64,000 nucleotides of DNA from Blastococcus sp. TF02A-26 (GTDB taxonomy: Bacteria > Actinomycetota > Actinomycetes > Mycobacteriales > Geodermatophilaceae): positions 124,001 to 188,000 of the forward strand of contig NZ_QOHG01000001.1 in the NCBI RefSeq assembly GCF_003319125.1, in the 5' to 3' direction. The position numbers and the translations under genes are program-made. Positions within the stretch are counted from its first letter, which is position 1, and every line of letters starts with the position of its first letter. Under the pieces are notes generated by a model. That model saw nothing but the letters and a program-made list of their open reading frames with translations, did not search any database and was not told where the DNA came from. Positions 36,560 through 48,833 of the stretch are shown here, one piece after another.

Positions 36560-38680
36560 GTGCGAGCGAAGACCGACCTCAAGCGGCCCACGCGGGGGCG
36601 CTTCCGCGTCGTCAGCGAGTTCCAGCCCTCGGGCGACCAGCCGGCGGCGATCAAGGCACTGGCCGAGCGGGTGAACGCCGGCGAGGAGCACACCGTCCTG
36701 CTCGGTGCGACCGGTACCGGCAAGTCGGCGACGACCGCCTGGCTCGTCGAGCAGGTGCAGCGGCCCACGCTGGTGATGGCGCCGAACAAGACCCTCGCCG
36801 CGCAGCTGGCCAACGAGTTCCGCGAGCTGTTCCCGGACAACGCCGTCGAGTACTTCGTCAGCTACTACGACTACTACCAGCCCGAGGCCTACGTCCCGCA
36901 GACGGACACCTACATCGAGAAGGACTCCTCGATCAACGAGGAGGTCGAGCGGCTGCGGCACTCGGCGACCAACAGCCTGTTCACCCGGCGCGACGTGATC
37001 GTGGTCGCCACCGTCTCCTGCATCTACGGCCTGGGGACGCCGGAGGAGTACGTCGAGCGCTCGCTGAAGATCAAGGTGGGGGAGGAGCGCGACCGGGACG
37101 AGCTGCTGCGCACCCTCGTCACCGAGCAGTACACCCGCAACGACCTCTCCTTCACGCGCGGCACGTTCCGCGTCCGCGGCGACACGATCGAGGTCTTCCC
37201 GGTCTACGAGGAGCTCGCGGTCCGGATCGAGATGTTCGGCGACGAGGTCGAGCGGCTGTACTACCTGCACCCGCTGACCGGTGAGGTGGTGCGCGAGGTC
37301 GACGAGCTCTTCGTCTTCCCGGCCACCCACTACGCCGCCGGCCCGGAGCGCATGGAGCGGGCCATCGGCTCGATCGAGGCCGAGCTCGAGCAGCGGCTGG
37401 CCGAGCTGGAGCGGCAGGGCAAGCTGCTCGAGGCCCAGCGGCTGCGCATGCGCACCACCTACGACATCGAGATGATGCGCCAGGTCGGCTTCTGCTCCGG
37501 CATCGAGAACTACTCGCGGCACATCGACGGCCGCGCCCCCGGCTCGGCCGGTTCCTGCCTCCTGGACTACTTCCCGGACGACTTCCTGCTGGTCATCGAC
37601 GAGTCGCACGTGACCGTGCCGCAGATCGGCGGCATGTACGAGGGCGACATGAGCCGCAAGCGCACCCTCGTGGAGCACGGCTTCCGGCTGCCCTCGGCGA
37701 TGGACAACCGCCCGCTGAAGTGGGAGGAGTTCACCGACCGGATCGGGCAGGTCGTCTACCTGTCGGCCACCCCGGGCCCGTACGAGCTCGGCCGCACCGG
37801 TGGGGAGTTCGTCGAGCAGGTCATCCGCCCGACCGGCCTGATCGACCCCGAGGTCGTGGTCAAGCCGACCAAGGGCCAGATCGACGACCTGGTGCACGAG
37901 ATCCGCACCCGGGTCGAGAAGGACGAGCGGACCCTGGTCACCACGCTGACCAAGAAGATGGCCGAGGACCTCACCGACTACCTGCTCGAGATGGGCATCA
38001 AGGTCCGCTACCTGCACTCGGAGGTCGACACCCTGCGCCGGGTCGAGCTGCTGCGCGAGCTCCGGCAGGGCGAGTACGACGTGCTGGTCGGCATCAACCT
38101 CCTGCGCGAGGGCCTCGACCTGCCCGAGGTCTCGCTGGTGGCGATCCTGGACGCCGACAAGGAGGGCTTCCTCCGGTCGGGCACCTCGCTCATCCAGACG
38201 ATCGGCCGCGCGGCGCGCAACGTCTCCGGCCAGGTGCACATGTACGCCGACAAGATCACCCCGTCGATGGCGCAGGCGATCGAGGAGACCAACCGCCGGC
38301 GCGAGAAGCAGGTCGCCTACAACACCGAGCACGGCATCGACCCGCAGCCGCTGCGGAAGAAGATCGTCGACATCCTCGACGGCATCTACCGCGAGGCCGA
38401 GGACGGCACGGCCGGCGAGCTGCTCGGCGGCTCCGGCCGGCAGCAGTCGCGCGGGAAGTCGCCGGTGCCGGGGCTGTCGTCCAAGGCCAAGGCAGGCAAG
38501 GCCGGAGCCATCGACGTGCAGGGCCTCCCGCGCAACGAGCTGGCCGACTTGATCACGCAGATGAACGAGCAGATGCTGGCCGCCGCCCGCGAGCTGCAGT
38601 TCGAGGTGGCCGCCCGGCTGCGCGACGAGCTGACCGAGCTCAAGAAGGAGCTGCGCCAGTTCGACGCCGCCCACGCCTGA
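36560..38680 (+). CDS. uvrB: excinuclease ABC subunit B
   Basis: 706 aa, the damage-verifying helicase of nucleotide excision repair. Walker A GATGTGKS, the DNA-clamping beta-hairpin region [18 protein letters not shown] in motif II, the helicase core [24 protein letters not shown] and IGRAARN, and the C-terminal UVR helix pair ([24 protein letters not shown]) that binds UvrC. GTG at 36560 matches the usual N-terminus ([17 protein letters not shown] follows after 18 residues). UvrA and UvrC are encoded 9 and 21 kb downstream on the same strand. Confidence 0.97.
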   Translation: MRAKTDLKRPTRGRFRVVSEFQPSGDQPAAIKALAERVNAGEEHTVLLGATGTGKSATTAWLVEQVQRPTLVMAPNKTLAAQLANEFRELFPDNAVEYFVSYYDYYQPEAYVPQTDTYIEKDSSINEEVERLRHSATNSLFTRRDVIVVATVSCIYGLGTPEEYVERSLKIKVGEERDRDELLRTLVTEQYTRNDLSFTRGTFRVRGDTIEVFPVYEELAVRIEMFGDEVERLYYLHPLTGEVVREVDELFVFPATHYAAGPERMERAIGSIEAELEQRLAELERQGKLLEAQRLRMRTTYDIEMMRQVGFCSGIENYSRHIDGRAPGSAGSCLLDYFPDDFLLVIDESHVTVPQIGGMYEGDMSRKRTLVEHGFRLPSAMDNRPLKWEEFTDRIGQVVYLSATPGPYELGRTGGEFVEQVIRPTGLIDPEVVVKPTKGQIDDLVHEIRTRVEKDERTLVTTLTKKMAEDLTDYLLEMGIKVRYLHSEVDTLRRVELLRELRQGEYDVLVGINLLREGLDLPEVSLVAILDADKEGFLRSGTSLIQTIGRAARNVSGQVHMYADKITPSMAQAIEETNRRREKQVAYNTEHGIDPQPLRKKIVDILDGIYREAEDGTAGELLGGSGRQQSRGKSPVPGLSSKAKAGKAGAIDVQGLPRNELADLITQMNEQMLAAARELQFEVAARLRDELTELKKELRQFDAAHA

Positions 38681-38741
38681 GGAAGGACCCCGCTGCCCCC
38701 ACCACTCCCAGGCTCGCGGCGGGCCCCTGCAGTCGGGCCGG

Positions 38742-38912
38742 GTGGCGCGACGGCACCCCGGCGCTGTCACGGTCAGCGCCTGCGTCGGCCGGTACGGGTG
38801 GAACGCCGCCGACGTCGCCGGTCGGGTGCCAGGCAACGAGGTGCGCGAGCTGGTCGACGCCTGCTGCGACGCCGTCGTCGCGGCGCTGGCGAGGAGCAGG
38901 CGCCCGAGCTGA
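38742..38912 (+). CDS. possible 56-aa protein of unknown function
   Basis: GTG at 38742 to TGA. Third positions are mostly G or C and the residue mix is protein-like (GRYGWNAADVAGRVPGNEVR, then a helix ELVDACCDAVVAALARS with two adjacent cysteines). No clear ribosome site precedes the GTG. The frame stays open back into uvrB, so the real start could be earlier. It ends about 110 nt before the riboswitch. It may be a genuine small gene or a fragment; I recognise no family. Confidence 0.4.
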   Translation: MARRHPGAVTVSACVGRYGWNAADVAGRVPGNEVRELVDACCDAVVAALARSRRPS

Positions 38913-39009
38913 GACCGGCCTCACATCGTCGTGGGGAACCCGCCGAGGGGGCGGGCCGTTGCACCCGTCGAGACCGCCTGACGCGACGGCCCGGTGCCGC
39001 ATGCCCGGA

Positions 39010-39125
39010 CGGTCTCGCCGTGGAGGGGAGTATCCCCAGCGGCAGTGTCGTCAGTACGAGGCCCCATGGCCTCCGGCGCTGCCGGTCGCGGGCCCCTCGG
39101 GCCGCGGCGGGAGAGACCTCCGGTA
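39010..39125 (+). promoter_or_regulatory. yybP-ykoY-type Mn2+ riboswitch upstream of terC
   Basis: The element shows the class hallmarks. The closing stem GGAGG (39022-39026) pairs with CCTCC (39117-39121). The conserved L1 sequence GGGGAGTA is at 39025-39032. Inside, CGGCAG (39040-39045) pairs with CTGCCG (39079-39084), capped by the hairpin GAGGCC-CCAT-GGCCTC (39058-39073), then a second hairpin GGCCC-CTC-GGGCC, and AGAGACC closing the 3' side. The GTCGTCAGTACGAGG stretch resembles the Bacillus yybP element as I remember it. It sits 38 nt before a TerC gene, the classic target of this Mn2+ sensor. The expression platform would be the stretch down to GGAGG at 39146-39150. Confidence 0.78.
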
Positions 39126-39158
39126 CCGACACCCGTCTGTCGACCGGAGGAACTGCTC

Positions 39159-40277
39159 ATGGACGTCCCCACCTGGGTGTGGGCCCTCACCGTCACCGGC
39201 ATCGTCGCGATGCTCGCGTTCGACTTCGTGGGCCACGTGCGCACGCCGCACGCGCCGACCCTGCGCGAGTCGGCGATCTGGTCCGCCGTCTACGTCGGCA
39301 TCGCCCTCGTCTTCGGGCTCGGCGTCATCTGGTTCGCCGGTGCCGAGTACGGCGGCGAGTACTTCGCCGGCTACATCACCGAGAAGAGCCTGTCGGTAGA
39401 CAACCTCTTCGTCTTCGTCCTGATCATGGCCAGCTTCGCGGTGCCTCGTGAGCTGCAGCAGAAGGTGCTGCTGTTCGGCATCGCCTTCGCGCTGGTCCTG
39501 CGGACGGTCTTCATCCTGGTCGGCGCCGCCGCCATCGAGAACTTCAGCTGGGTCTTCTACCTGTTCGGCGCGATCCTGATCTACACCGCCTACGCGCAGG
39601 CGAAGAGCGGCGGTCACAGCGACGACCACTACGAGGAGAACGGCGTCCTGCGCCTGGTGCGCCGCGTGGTCCCGACCACCGAGGAGTACCACTCCGACAA
39701 GCTCGTCACGAAGGTCTCCGGCAAGCGCTACATCACCCCGCTGATGATCGCCCTCGTCGCCATCGGCAGCGCCGACATCCTCTTCGCCGTCGACTCGATC
39801 CCGGCGATCTTCGGGCTCACCCAGGAGACGTTCCTGGTCTTCACCGCCAACGCGTTCTCGCTGCTCGGCCTGCGTCAGCTGTTCTTCCTCATCGACGGCC
39901 TGCTCGACCGGCTGGTCTACCTGGCCTACGGCCTGGCCGTGATCCTCGGCTTCATCGGCCTCAAGCTGGTGATCCACGCGCTGCACACCAACGAGTTGCC
40001 GTTCGTCAACGGCGGCGAGCACGTGACGCTGATCCCGGAGATCCCGACCTGGCTCTCGCTGGCGGTCATCCTCCTCACGCTCCTGGTCACCACGGTGGCC
40101 AGCCTGGCCAAGAACCGGCGCACCGCCGTCGCGGAGGGCACCGCCGTCCCGGCCGACACGGACGGCAGGCGGGCTGCCGTGACCGGCGCCGGGACGACGG
40201 CCGGGGGCGCTGCTCCCGGCGAGGACCGGGACGTCGACCCCGTCGGCGCCGGCGAGGGCGCGCCGGGACCCCGGTGA
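39159..40277 (+). CDS. TerC-family membrane protein, probable Mn2+ exporter
   Basis: 372 aa with about eight membrane helices. The two family motifs are EKSLSVDNLFVFVLIM in the first half and DILFAVDSIPAIFGLTQE in the second, each with the conserved acidic residue inside the membrane. ATG at 39159 follows a CCGGAGG ribosome site at the right distance. TerC proteins export or metallate with manganese, and the riboswitch in the leader fits Mn2+-induced expression. The last 60 residues are an unstructured Ala/Gly/Asp tail. The stop overlaps the start of the MarR-like gene. Confidence 0.9.
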   Translation: MDVPTWVWALTVTGIVAMLAFDFVGHVRTPHAPTLRESAIWSAVYVGIALVFGLGVIWFAGAEYGGEYFAGYITEKSLSVDNLFVFVLIMASFAVPRELQQKVLLFGIAFALVLRTVFILVGAAAIENFSWVFYLFGAILIYTAYAQAKSGGHSDDHYEENGVLRLVRRVVPTTEEYHSDKLVTKVSGKRYITPLMIALVAIGSADILFAVDSIPAIFGLTQETFLVFTANAFSLLGLRQLFFLIDGLLDRLVYLAYGLAVILGFIGLKLVIHALHTNELPFVNGGEHVTLIPEIPTWLSLAVILLTLLVTTVASLAKNRRTAVAEGTAVPADTDGRRAAVTGAGTTAGGAAPGEDRDVDPVGAGEGAPGPR

Positions 40278-40828
40278 CGGCACCGTCGCTGGGGCGTCCG
40301 CGCCCGGCCGAGGGCCCGGGCGCCCGGCTGGCCACCGTGCTCCGGCTCGTCGACGAGCTCGACGACGTCACCCGCGCGGCCACCGACGTGGCCGCGCGGG
40401 TGGAGGAGGCCACCGGGCTGCGGCGGGGTGAGCTGGCCGCGCTGTCGGCCGTCGCCGACGGCGCCCGCTCCGCCCGGGAGGTGGGCCGGCGCTGCGGTCA
40501 GGCCGACGACGCCGCGGCGGTGACCACGGAGGCGCTGGTGCGCCGGGGGCTGCTCCGGCGCACCGGCCACCCGCGGGCGCCGTCCGGAGCGTCGGGCGGA
40601 ACGGCGCTGGCGATCACCGAGGTGGGCCGCGTCGTCGTGCAGCAGGCCGAGGGCCTGCGCATCCGACTGCTGGACTCCGTGGTGGGTGCGCTCGGCCCCG
40701 ACGAGACGGACCGGCTGCGTGCCGCCGTCCAGGCGCTGACCGGGGTGCTCGACGGGACTGCTGCCCCCCGCCACGCGGACTGTCGCGAAAACGACTCCCG
40801 GAAGGTCGCCGCCCGCCTCGGCCCGTAG
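40274..40828 (+). CDS. MarR-like winged-helix regulator
   Basis: 184 aa. An N-terminal helix (LVDELDDVTRAATDVAARVEEATGL) precedes a winged helix (RGELAALSAVADGARSAREVGRRCG, EALVRRGLLRRTGHP) and a C-terminal helix, the MarR order. The wing has a PSGASGG insertion. GTG at 40274 overlaps the stop of the first TerC gene, and the second TerC gene begins 11 nt after it, so the regulator is inside the TerC operon and may respond to metal or redox stress. Its ligand is unknown. The last 20 residues are extra. Confidence 0.72.
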   Translation: MTAPSLGRPRPAEGPGARLATVLRLVDELDDVTRAATDVAARVEEATGLRRGELAALSAVADGARSAREVGRRCGQADDAAAVTTEALVRRGLLRRTGHPRAPSGASGGTALAITEVGRVVVQQAEGLRIRLLDSVVGALGPDETDRLRAAVQALTGVLDGTAAPRHADCRENDSRKVAARLGP

Positions 40829-40831
40829 AGT
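40826..40831 (+). promoter_or_regulatory. candidate -10 box (TAGAGT) for a leaderless second terC mRNA
   Basis: TAGAGT overlaps the TAG stop of the MarR-like gene and ends 8 nt before the GTG at 40840. It could give the second TerC an independent, riboswitch-free promoter. Confidence 0.4.
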
Positions 40832-40839
40832 TCCCAGAC

Positions 40840-41940
40840 GTGCACGAGCTCCCCGTCTGGTTCGAGGTCGCGACCTTCGTGGGGCTCACCGTCCTGCTGC
40901 TCGCGGACCTGCTCTACGTTGTCCGCCGGCCCCACGAGCCGTCCTTCAAGGAGGCCGGGCTCTGGGTCAGCTTCTACGTGTCGCTGGCGGTGGTGTTCGG
41001 CGCCGTCTTCTGGGCCATCACCGATGCCCAGTTCGCCACGGAGTTCTACGCGGGCTGGTTGACCGAGTACTCGCTCTCGGTCGACAACCTCTTCGTCTTC
41101 GTGATCATCATGGCGCGGTTCCGCGTGCCCCGGCACCTCCAGCAGGAGGTGCTGATGATCGGCATCATCATCGCGCTCGTGCTGCGCGGGATCTTCATCC
41201 TGCTCGGTGCCGCGCTGATCACCCGCTTCACCTGGGTCTTCTACATCTTCGGCGTCTTCCTCGTGTACACCGCGATCAACCTGGTGCGGCACCGCGGCGA
41301 GGACGAGGACTACGAGGAGAACGCCTTCATCCGGTCGATGCGCCGGGTGCTGCCGATCACGAGCGACTTCCACGGCGCCAAGCTGAGGGTCCTCGAGGGC
41401 GGCAAGAAGTTCTGGACGCCGATGATCATCGTCATCCTGGCGCTCGGCACCACGGACCTCGTCTTCGCGCTCGACAGCATCCCGGCGATCTTCGGCCTGA
41501 CGAAGGAGCCGTTCATCGTCTTCACGGCCAACGTGTTCGCGCTGATGGGGCTCCGGCAGCTGTACTTCCTGCTCGGCGGCCTGCTGCAGCGGCTGGTCTA
41601 CCTGTCGCTGGGCCTGGCCGTGATCCTGGCCTTCATCGGCGTCAAGCTGGTGATGGAGGCGCTGCACGAGAACACGCTGCCGTTCATCAACGGCGGCGAG
41701 CACATCGACGCGGTGCCCACCATCCCGATCTGGCTGTCGCTGACGATCATCCTCGGGGTCATCCTCGTCGCCACGGTCGCGAGCCTGATCAAGACCCGCG
41801 GGCAGTTCACGACGGCGCCGGACACGACCGAGGTCGCCGACAGCACCACCGCCGTCGGCCCGGCGGCGTCGGCCGAGGCGGAGTCCACCACCGCCGCGGC
41901 GGCCGAGGAGGCCGGCCGGGACGGACGTCCGCAGCGCTGA
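40840..41940 (+). CDS. TerC-family membrane protein, second copy
   Basis: 366 aa, paralogue of the gene at 39159. Motifs EYSLSVDNLFVFVIIM and DLVFALDSIPAIFGLTKE are conserved, with about eight membrane helices and a similar disordered Ala/Thr/Glu tail. The two proteins differ in their inner loop (RHRGEDEDYEENAFIRSM here). GTG at 40840; no ribosome site precedes it, but a TAGAGT box does, so it may be transcribed as a leaderless message as well as from the upstream operon promoter. A likely role is manganese or other divalent-metal homeostasis. Confidence 0.9.
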   Translation: MHELPVWFEVATFVGLTVLLLADLLYVVRRPHEPSFKEAGLWVSFYVSLAVVFGAVFWAITDAQFATEFYAGWLTEYSLSVDNLFVFVIIMARFRVPRHLQQEVLMIGIIIALVLRGIFILLGAALITRFTWVFYIFGVFLVYTAINLVRHRGEDEDYEENAFIRSMRRVLPITSDFHGAKLRVLEGGKKFWTPMIIVILALGTTDLVFALDSIPAIFGLTKEPFIVFTANVFALMGLRQLYFLLGGLLQRLVYLSLGLAVILAFIGVKLVMEALHENTLPFINGGEHIDAVPTIPIWLSLTIILGVILVATVASLIKTRGQFTTAPDTTEVADSTTAVGPAASAEAESTTAAAAEEAGRDGRPQR

Positions 41941-41951
41941 TCCCCGCCCGC

Positions 41952-41957
41952 TAGCGT
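41952..41957 (+). promoter_or_regulatory. candidate -10 box (TAGCGT), leaderless
   Basis: TAGCGT ends 8 nt before the GTG at 41966, in the 25-nt gap after the second TerC gene. No ribosome site is present. Confidence 0.45.
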
Positions 41958-41965
41958 CGGCGCCC

Positions 41966-43381
41966 GTGCGCCCCGACGACCTCGCCCTCCTGCGCACGCC
42001 GGGCACCCCGGCGGTCGCGCCGGACGGGCGGATCGCGGTCGTCGCCGTGACCCGCCCCGACGTCGCCGGGAACGGGTACCGCAGCCAGCTGTGGGCGGTC
42101 CCCACCGACGCGTCGGCGCCGGCCCGGCCGCTCACCTCCGGCGGGCGGGACAGCGATCCGGCGTTCTCGCCGGACGGTCGCTGGCTGGCCTACCTGGCGG
42201 CCCTCGGCGACGGCGCGCCCCAGGTGCACGTCCTGCCGACCGCGGGCGGTGCTCCGCGCCGGCTGACCGACGCCCCGCTGGGGGCGGGGGCGCCCGTCTG
42301 GTCCCCGGACTCGCGCCGGCTGGCCTGGGCCGCGGTCCCCGGCGGGGCGCCGGAGCCGGATGCCCCGCGGCTGATCACCCCGCGCCGGCCACGGCCGGAC
42401 GACCTCGGCCCGCTCGCCGACCGCCCCCTCCGGGTGCACGTCCTCGACCTGCCCGACCTGCTCGCTGACGACGACGCCCCCGTGCCGGTCCCCGTGCTCG
42501 TCGGCGACGCGGACCCCGACCCGGTCGCCCTCTGGCGCAGCAGGGACGGCGAGCTGGTGCGCGTCGCCCGGGGCGGTGCGGTCGAGCTGCGGCGGGCCCT
42601 CTCGAACGCCGACCCGGAGGTGCTGGTCGACGGCCCGTTCACGGTGCACGGCGCGGCGTGCGGCGGCGGGGTCGTCGTCGCCTCCGTCGGCCACGACGGG
42701 TCCGCGGGGGAGCTCATCGCGATCACCCCCGGTCGCCGGCGGCTGCTGACCGCCTTCGGCAGCGCGCTCGCGGCGACGGGGCGGGTGCACCGCGCGACCG
42801 CGGTCGGGGCGTCCGCTCCCGACGGGACGCCGGTGGACGGCCGGATCACCGTGCCGGCGGGGCCCGGTCCGCACCCGGTGCTCGTGCTGGTGCCCGACGA
42901 CCGCCCCGGCTGGTCGCTGCAGGAGGACGTCCAGGTCGCCGCCACCGCCGGGGTCGCCGTCGTGCAGTGCGACCGGGCGGAGCCCGAGGCCGTGCTGGCC
43001 CTGCTCGACGCCGCCGTCGATGACCCGCGGCTCGACGCGGACCGGATCGGCGTGGCCGGGGGCGCGGCGGCGGTGGAGCTGCTCGGCCGCAGCGAGCGCT
43101 TCGCCGCCGCCGTCGTGGAGTTCGGACGCGTGGACGAGCCGCCCGCCGGAGCGGTCCCGGTGCCGACCCTGGTGCTGCACGGCGAGCAGGACCTCCGCGG
43201 TCCGGGAGTGGCCCTCCACGCCGCCCTCGAGCGCCGCGGTGTGCCTGCCGAGCTGCTGCTGTTCCCGCGCGGGGGCGCGGAGGTGGCCCGGACCGGCCGG
43301 CCGGCCGACCGCGTCGCCCGCCTCGAGCACCTGGTGCGCTGGTGGCGCCGCTGGCTGACCCCGGCGGCCGTCGTCGACTGA
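41966..43381 (+). CDS. S9 oligopeptidase-like protein lacking catalytic Ser and His
   Basis: 471 aa. The N-terminal two thirds look like the beta-propeller of acylaminoacyl-peptidase-type S9C enzymes (WAVPTDASAPARPLTSGG, DPAFSPDGRWLAYLAAL, PVWSPDSRRLAWA). The C-terminal third aligns with their hydrolase domain, but the nucleophile elbow GGSYGG reads GGAAAV (Ala367 for Ser) and the His motif reads FPRGGAE (Ala438 for His); the Asp is kept as Asp409 in LHGEQDLR. About 150 residues are also missing relative to active members. This looks like a pseudoenzyme, perhaps a binding or regulatory protein. The frame is intact, so it is not simply a decayed gene. Confidence 0.75.
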   Translation: MRPDDLALLRTPGTPAVAPDGRIAVVAVTRPDVAGNGYRSQLWAVPTDASAPARPLTSGGRDSDPAFSPDGRWLAYLAALGDGAPQVHVLPTAGGAPRRLTDAPLGAGAPVWSPDSRRLAWAAVPGGAPEPDAPRLITPRRPRPDDLGPLADRPLRVHVLDLPDLLADDDAPVPVPVLVGDADPDPVALWRSRDGELVRVARGGAVELRRALSNADPEVLVDGPFTVHGAACGGGVVVASVGHDGSAGELIAITPGRRRLLTAFGSALAATGRVHRATAVGASAPDGTPVDGRITVPAGPGPHPVLVLVPDDRPGWSLQEDVQVAATAGVAVVQCDRAEPEAVLALLDAAVDDPRLDADRIGVAGGAAAVELLGRSERFAAAVVEFGRVDEPPAGAVPVPTLVLHGEQDLRGPGVALHAALERRGVPAELLLFPRGGAEVARTGRPADRVARLEHLVRWWRRWLTPAAVVD

Positions 43382-43401
43382 CGCCGACGCCGGGCGACCA
43401 C

Positions 43402-43407
43402 TAGCGT
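43402..43407 (+). promoter_or_regulatory. candidate -10 box (TAGCGT), leaderless
   Basis: TAGCGT ends 6 nt before the ATG at 43414, in a 32-nt gap. Confidence 0.45.
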
Positions 43408-43413
43408 TCCGGC

Positions 43414-43704
43414 ATGGCGCTCATCTACCCCGTCGCGGCCGACCTCCCCGAGCCGGAGGACGGCTCCGAGCCCGACTTCGCCGAGCTCGCCGCGGACCTC
43501 TCCGACACGTGGCTGGTGGAGGTGGCGGTGGAGGAGGACGGCGACGACGCCTGCTTCGGCCCGCTCACCGCCCGGGCCGCGTGGGACCTCGCCGTCGACG
43601 TCGACGAGCGCCGTCCCGACTGGCTGGTCTCCGTCGTGCCGCTGCACGTCGCCGGCACCGCCGACGAGCTGGTCGCCCTCTTCGACGAGGACGACGAGGG
43701 GTAG
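43414..43704 (+). CDS. small acidic protein of unknown function
   Basis: 96 aa, rich in Asp and Glu, no signal peptide or membrane helix. It alternates strands and helices (LSDTWLVEVAVEEDGDDACFG, LTARAAWDLAVDVDERRPDW, WLVSVVPLHVAGTADELVAL), consistent with a compact soluble fold. I do not recognise the family. It starts with ATG behind a leaderless-type -10 box and ends 2 nt from the convergent metallo-hydrolase. Confidence 0.65.
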   Translation: MALIYPVAADLPEPEDGSEPDFAELAADLSDTWLVEVAVEEDGDDACFGPLTARAAWDLAVDVDERRPDWLVSVVPLHVAGTADELVALFDEDDEG

Positions 43705-43706
43705 CG

Positions 43707-44375
43707 CTACCAGCCGCGGGCGCGCCACTCCGCCAGCGACGGGCGCTCGGCGCCGAGGGTGGTGTCGCCGCCGTGGCCCGGGTAGACCCACGTCTCGTCG
43801 GGGAGCGGGCGGAACAGCCGCTCCTCGACGTCGTCGAGCAGGCTGGTGAACCGCGCCGGGTCCTTCTGGGTGTTGCCCACCCCACCGGGGAAGAGGCAGT
43901 CGCCGGTGAACAGGTGCGGGCGGGTATCGCCGCGGCCGCGCCAGAGGAGGGCGATGCTGCCCGGCGTGTGTCCGCGCAGGTGGATCACCTCGAGGCTGTG
44001 CTCGCCCACCTGCACGGTGTCGCCGTGCTGCACGGGCCGCTCGACCGGCACCGGCAGGTCGGCGGCGTCGGCGGGGTGGGCGACGGTCAGCGCGCCGGTC
44101 GCCTCGACCACCTCGGGCAGCGCCCGGTGGTGGTCCCAGTGGCCGTGCGAGGTGACGACGGTGCGCAGGTCCGCGTCGCCGATCAGCCGCAGCAGCGCCT
44201 CGGCGTCGGTGGCCGCGTCGATGAGCAGCGCCTCGCCGGTGGCCTCGTCGCGCAGCAGGTAGGCGTTGTTGTCCATCTCGCCGACGGCGAGCTTGGCGAC
44301 GGTCAGCCCGGGCAGCTCGCGGACGGCGGCCGGGCCCCCCACGCGGACGTCCCCGGTGTACGGATCGGCGCTCAT
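43707..44375 (-). CDS. metallo-beta-lactamase-fold hydrolase (GloB-like)
   Basis: 222 aa. The zinc-binding HxHxDH motif is SHGHWDHH; the other ligands are in LRGHTPGSIALL, FTGDCLFPGG and VYPGHGGDTT. The size and the FTGDCLF / YPGHG blocks match the glyoxalase II-like group that hydrolyses thioesters such as S-lactoylglutathione or the mycothiol equivalent. ATG at 44375 with GGGAG upstream. It is divergent from the amidase across only 48 bp. Its natural substrate is not readable here. Confidence 0.87.
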   Translation of the reverse strand: MSADPYTGDVRVGGPAAVRELPGLTVAKLAVGEMDNNAYLLRDEATGEALLIDAATDAEALLRLIGDADLRTVVTSHGHWDHHRALPEVVEATGALTVAHPADAADLPVPVERPVQHGDTVQVGEHSLEVIHLRGHTPGSIALLWRGRGDTRPHLFTGDCLFPGGVGNTQKDPARFTSLLDDVEERLFRPLPDETWVYPGHGGDTTLGAERPSLAEWRARGW

Positions 44376-44410
44376 CCTGACTCCCTCGGGGAACTGTCGG
44401 CGACCGCGGC

Positions 44411-44416
44411 TACGGT
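44411..44416 (+). promoter_or_regulatory. candidate -10 box (TACGGT), leaderless
   Basis: TACGGT ends 7 nt before the amidase ATG at 44424, in the 48-bp divergent gap. Confidence 0.4.
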
Positions 44417-44423
44417 CCTGGGC

Positions 44424-45845
44424 ATGGACGCTAGCGGAGGTCTGCCCGGCTCTCAGGACCGTCGCCTGGTGGGGCTCCCCGCCACCGAGCTGGCGGCCCT
44501 CGTGCGGTCGGGGGAGGTGACCGCGGTCGAGGTCGTCCGCGCCCACCTGGTCCACCTCGAGGCGGTCGAGCCGCGGATCGGCGCCTTCCGCGTGGTCCGC
44601 CGGGAGGCGGCGCTCGCCGAGGCCGCGGCGGTCGACGCGTCGCCCGACCGCGAGCGCCTCCCGTTGGCCGGGGTACCGGTCGCGATCAAGGACAACGTCG
44701 CGGTCGCCGGCGAGGTCGCGACCGACGGCTCGTCGGCGGGCCGGCCCGTCCCGGCGACCGAGGACCACGAGGTCGTCGCGCGGCTGCGGGCGGCCGGCGC
44801 GGTCGTCGTCGGCATCACCCGCGTGCCCGAGCTGTGCCTGTACGCCTCGACCGACTCCGCCGGTGCGGTCGCCCGCAACCCCTGGGACACCGCCCGCTCG
44901 CCGGCCGGGAGCTCCGGGGGCAGTGCGGCGGCCGTCGCGTCGGGGTCGGTGCCCCTGGCGCACGGCAACGACGGGATGGGCTCGCTGCGGCTGCCCGCCG
45001 CGGCCTGCGGCCTGGTCACGGTCAAGCCGGGCCGGGGTGTGCTGCCCGGCGGGATCGGCGCCGACGACTGGTCGGGCATGGCCGTGAACGGCGCGCTGAC
45101 CACCACCGTGGCCGACCAGGCCCTGGCCTTCGCGGTGCTGGCGGGGGAGGAGCCCGCCCCGCCGACCGAGCCGGGCCGGCCGCTGCGGATCGCGGTGAGC
45201 CTGCGCTCCCCGGTCCAGGGGGTGCGCGCCGACCGCGCCGCGCGCCGGGCGGTCGAGGAGACCGCGGAGGTGCTGGAGGCTGCGGGGCACACGACCGTCC
45301 GGAAGGACCCGGTCATCCCGACCGACGCCGCCCTCGCCGCGCTGGTCCGCTGGTTCGCCGGCGCGGAGGACGACGCCGCCTTCCTCGGCCTGGACCGGGC
45401 GGCGCTCGAGCCGCGCAGCCGCACCCACGCCCGGCTCGGCCGGTGGGTCCGCCGGCTGGGGCTGGTCCGGCCGGGGCCGGTCGAGCGGTTCCGCGCCCGC
45501 ACCGAGCGCTTCTTCGACGACGTCGACGTCCTGCTCATGCCCGTCGTGACCGGTCCGCCGCTGGCCGCGCGGCCGTGGCACGAGCGCGGCTTCCTCGCCA
45601 ACGTGACGGCCAACGCACGGTGGGCGCCGTTCGCCTCGCCGTGGAACCTGGCGGGCGTCCCGGCGGCGTCCGTCCCGGCCGGCACCCGGCCCGAGGGGTG
45701 GCCCCTGGCGGTCCAGCTGGTCGGCCCCCCGGGTGCCGAGCAGCGACTACTCTGGCTTGCCGGAGAGCTGGAACGCGTGCGGCCGTGGCGCCGTCACGCG
45801 CCGGTCTTCGACCCCCTTGCGTCGCCGGCCGCGGCGACCGCCTGA
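44424..45845 (+). CDS. amidase-signature-family hydrolase
   Basis: 473 aa. The Ser-cisSer-Lys triad is visible: Lys89 in VAIKDNVAV, Ser163 in [12 protein letters not shown] and the nucleophile Ser187 in [16 protein letters not shown]. Spacings (74 and 24 residues) match the family. It hydrolyses a carboxylic amide; the nearby aromatic-acid genes are too distant to assign a substrate, and GatA is unlikely because no gatB/gatC is adjacent. A 70-residue linker between core halves is arginine-rich ([20 protein letters not shown]). It is followed 70 nt later by uvrA. Confidence 0.88.
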   Translation: MDASGGLPGSQDRRLVGLPATELAALVRSGEVTAVEVVRAHLVHLEAVEPRIGAFRVVRREAALAEAAAVDASPDRERLPLAGVPVAIKDNVAVAGEVATDGSSAGRPVPATEDHEVVARLRAAGAVVVGITRVPELCLYASTDSAGAVARNPWDTARSPAGSSGGSAAAVASGSVPLAHGNDGMGSLRLPAAACGLVTVKPGRGVLPGGIGADDWSGMAVNGALTTTVADQALAFAVLAGEEPAPPTEPGRPLRIAVSLRSPVQGVRADRAARRAVEETAEVLEAAGHTTVRKDPVIPTDAALAALVRWFAGAEDDAAFLGLDRAALEPRSRTHARLGRWVRRLGLVRPGPVERFRARTERFFDDVDVLLMPVVTGPPLAARPWHERGFLANVTANARWAPFASPWNLAGVPAASVPAGTRPEGWPLAVQLVGPPGAEQRLLWLAGELERVRPWRRHAPVFDPLASPAAATA

Positions 45846-45915
45846 GCAGCGGCGCTCCGTCCCGCTGACCCGGCCCCCGGCCGACCGCCCGAGCACACCG
45901 ACCGACAGGACACCC

Positions 45916-48807
<2,892 letters not shown>

Positions 48808-48833
48808 CCGGTCGACCCGGCCGGACGGCGCGG

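Noticed and set aside
40829-40839. A second riboswitch before the second TerC gene
   Set aside because: Only 11 nt separate it from the MarR-like gene; no room for the aptamer and no GGGGAGTA core.
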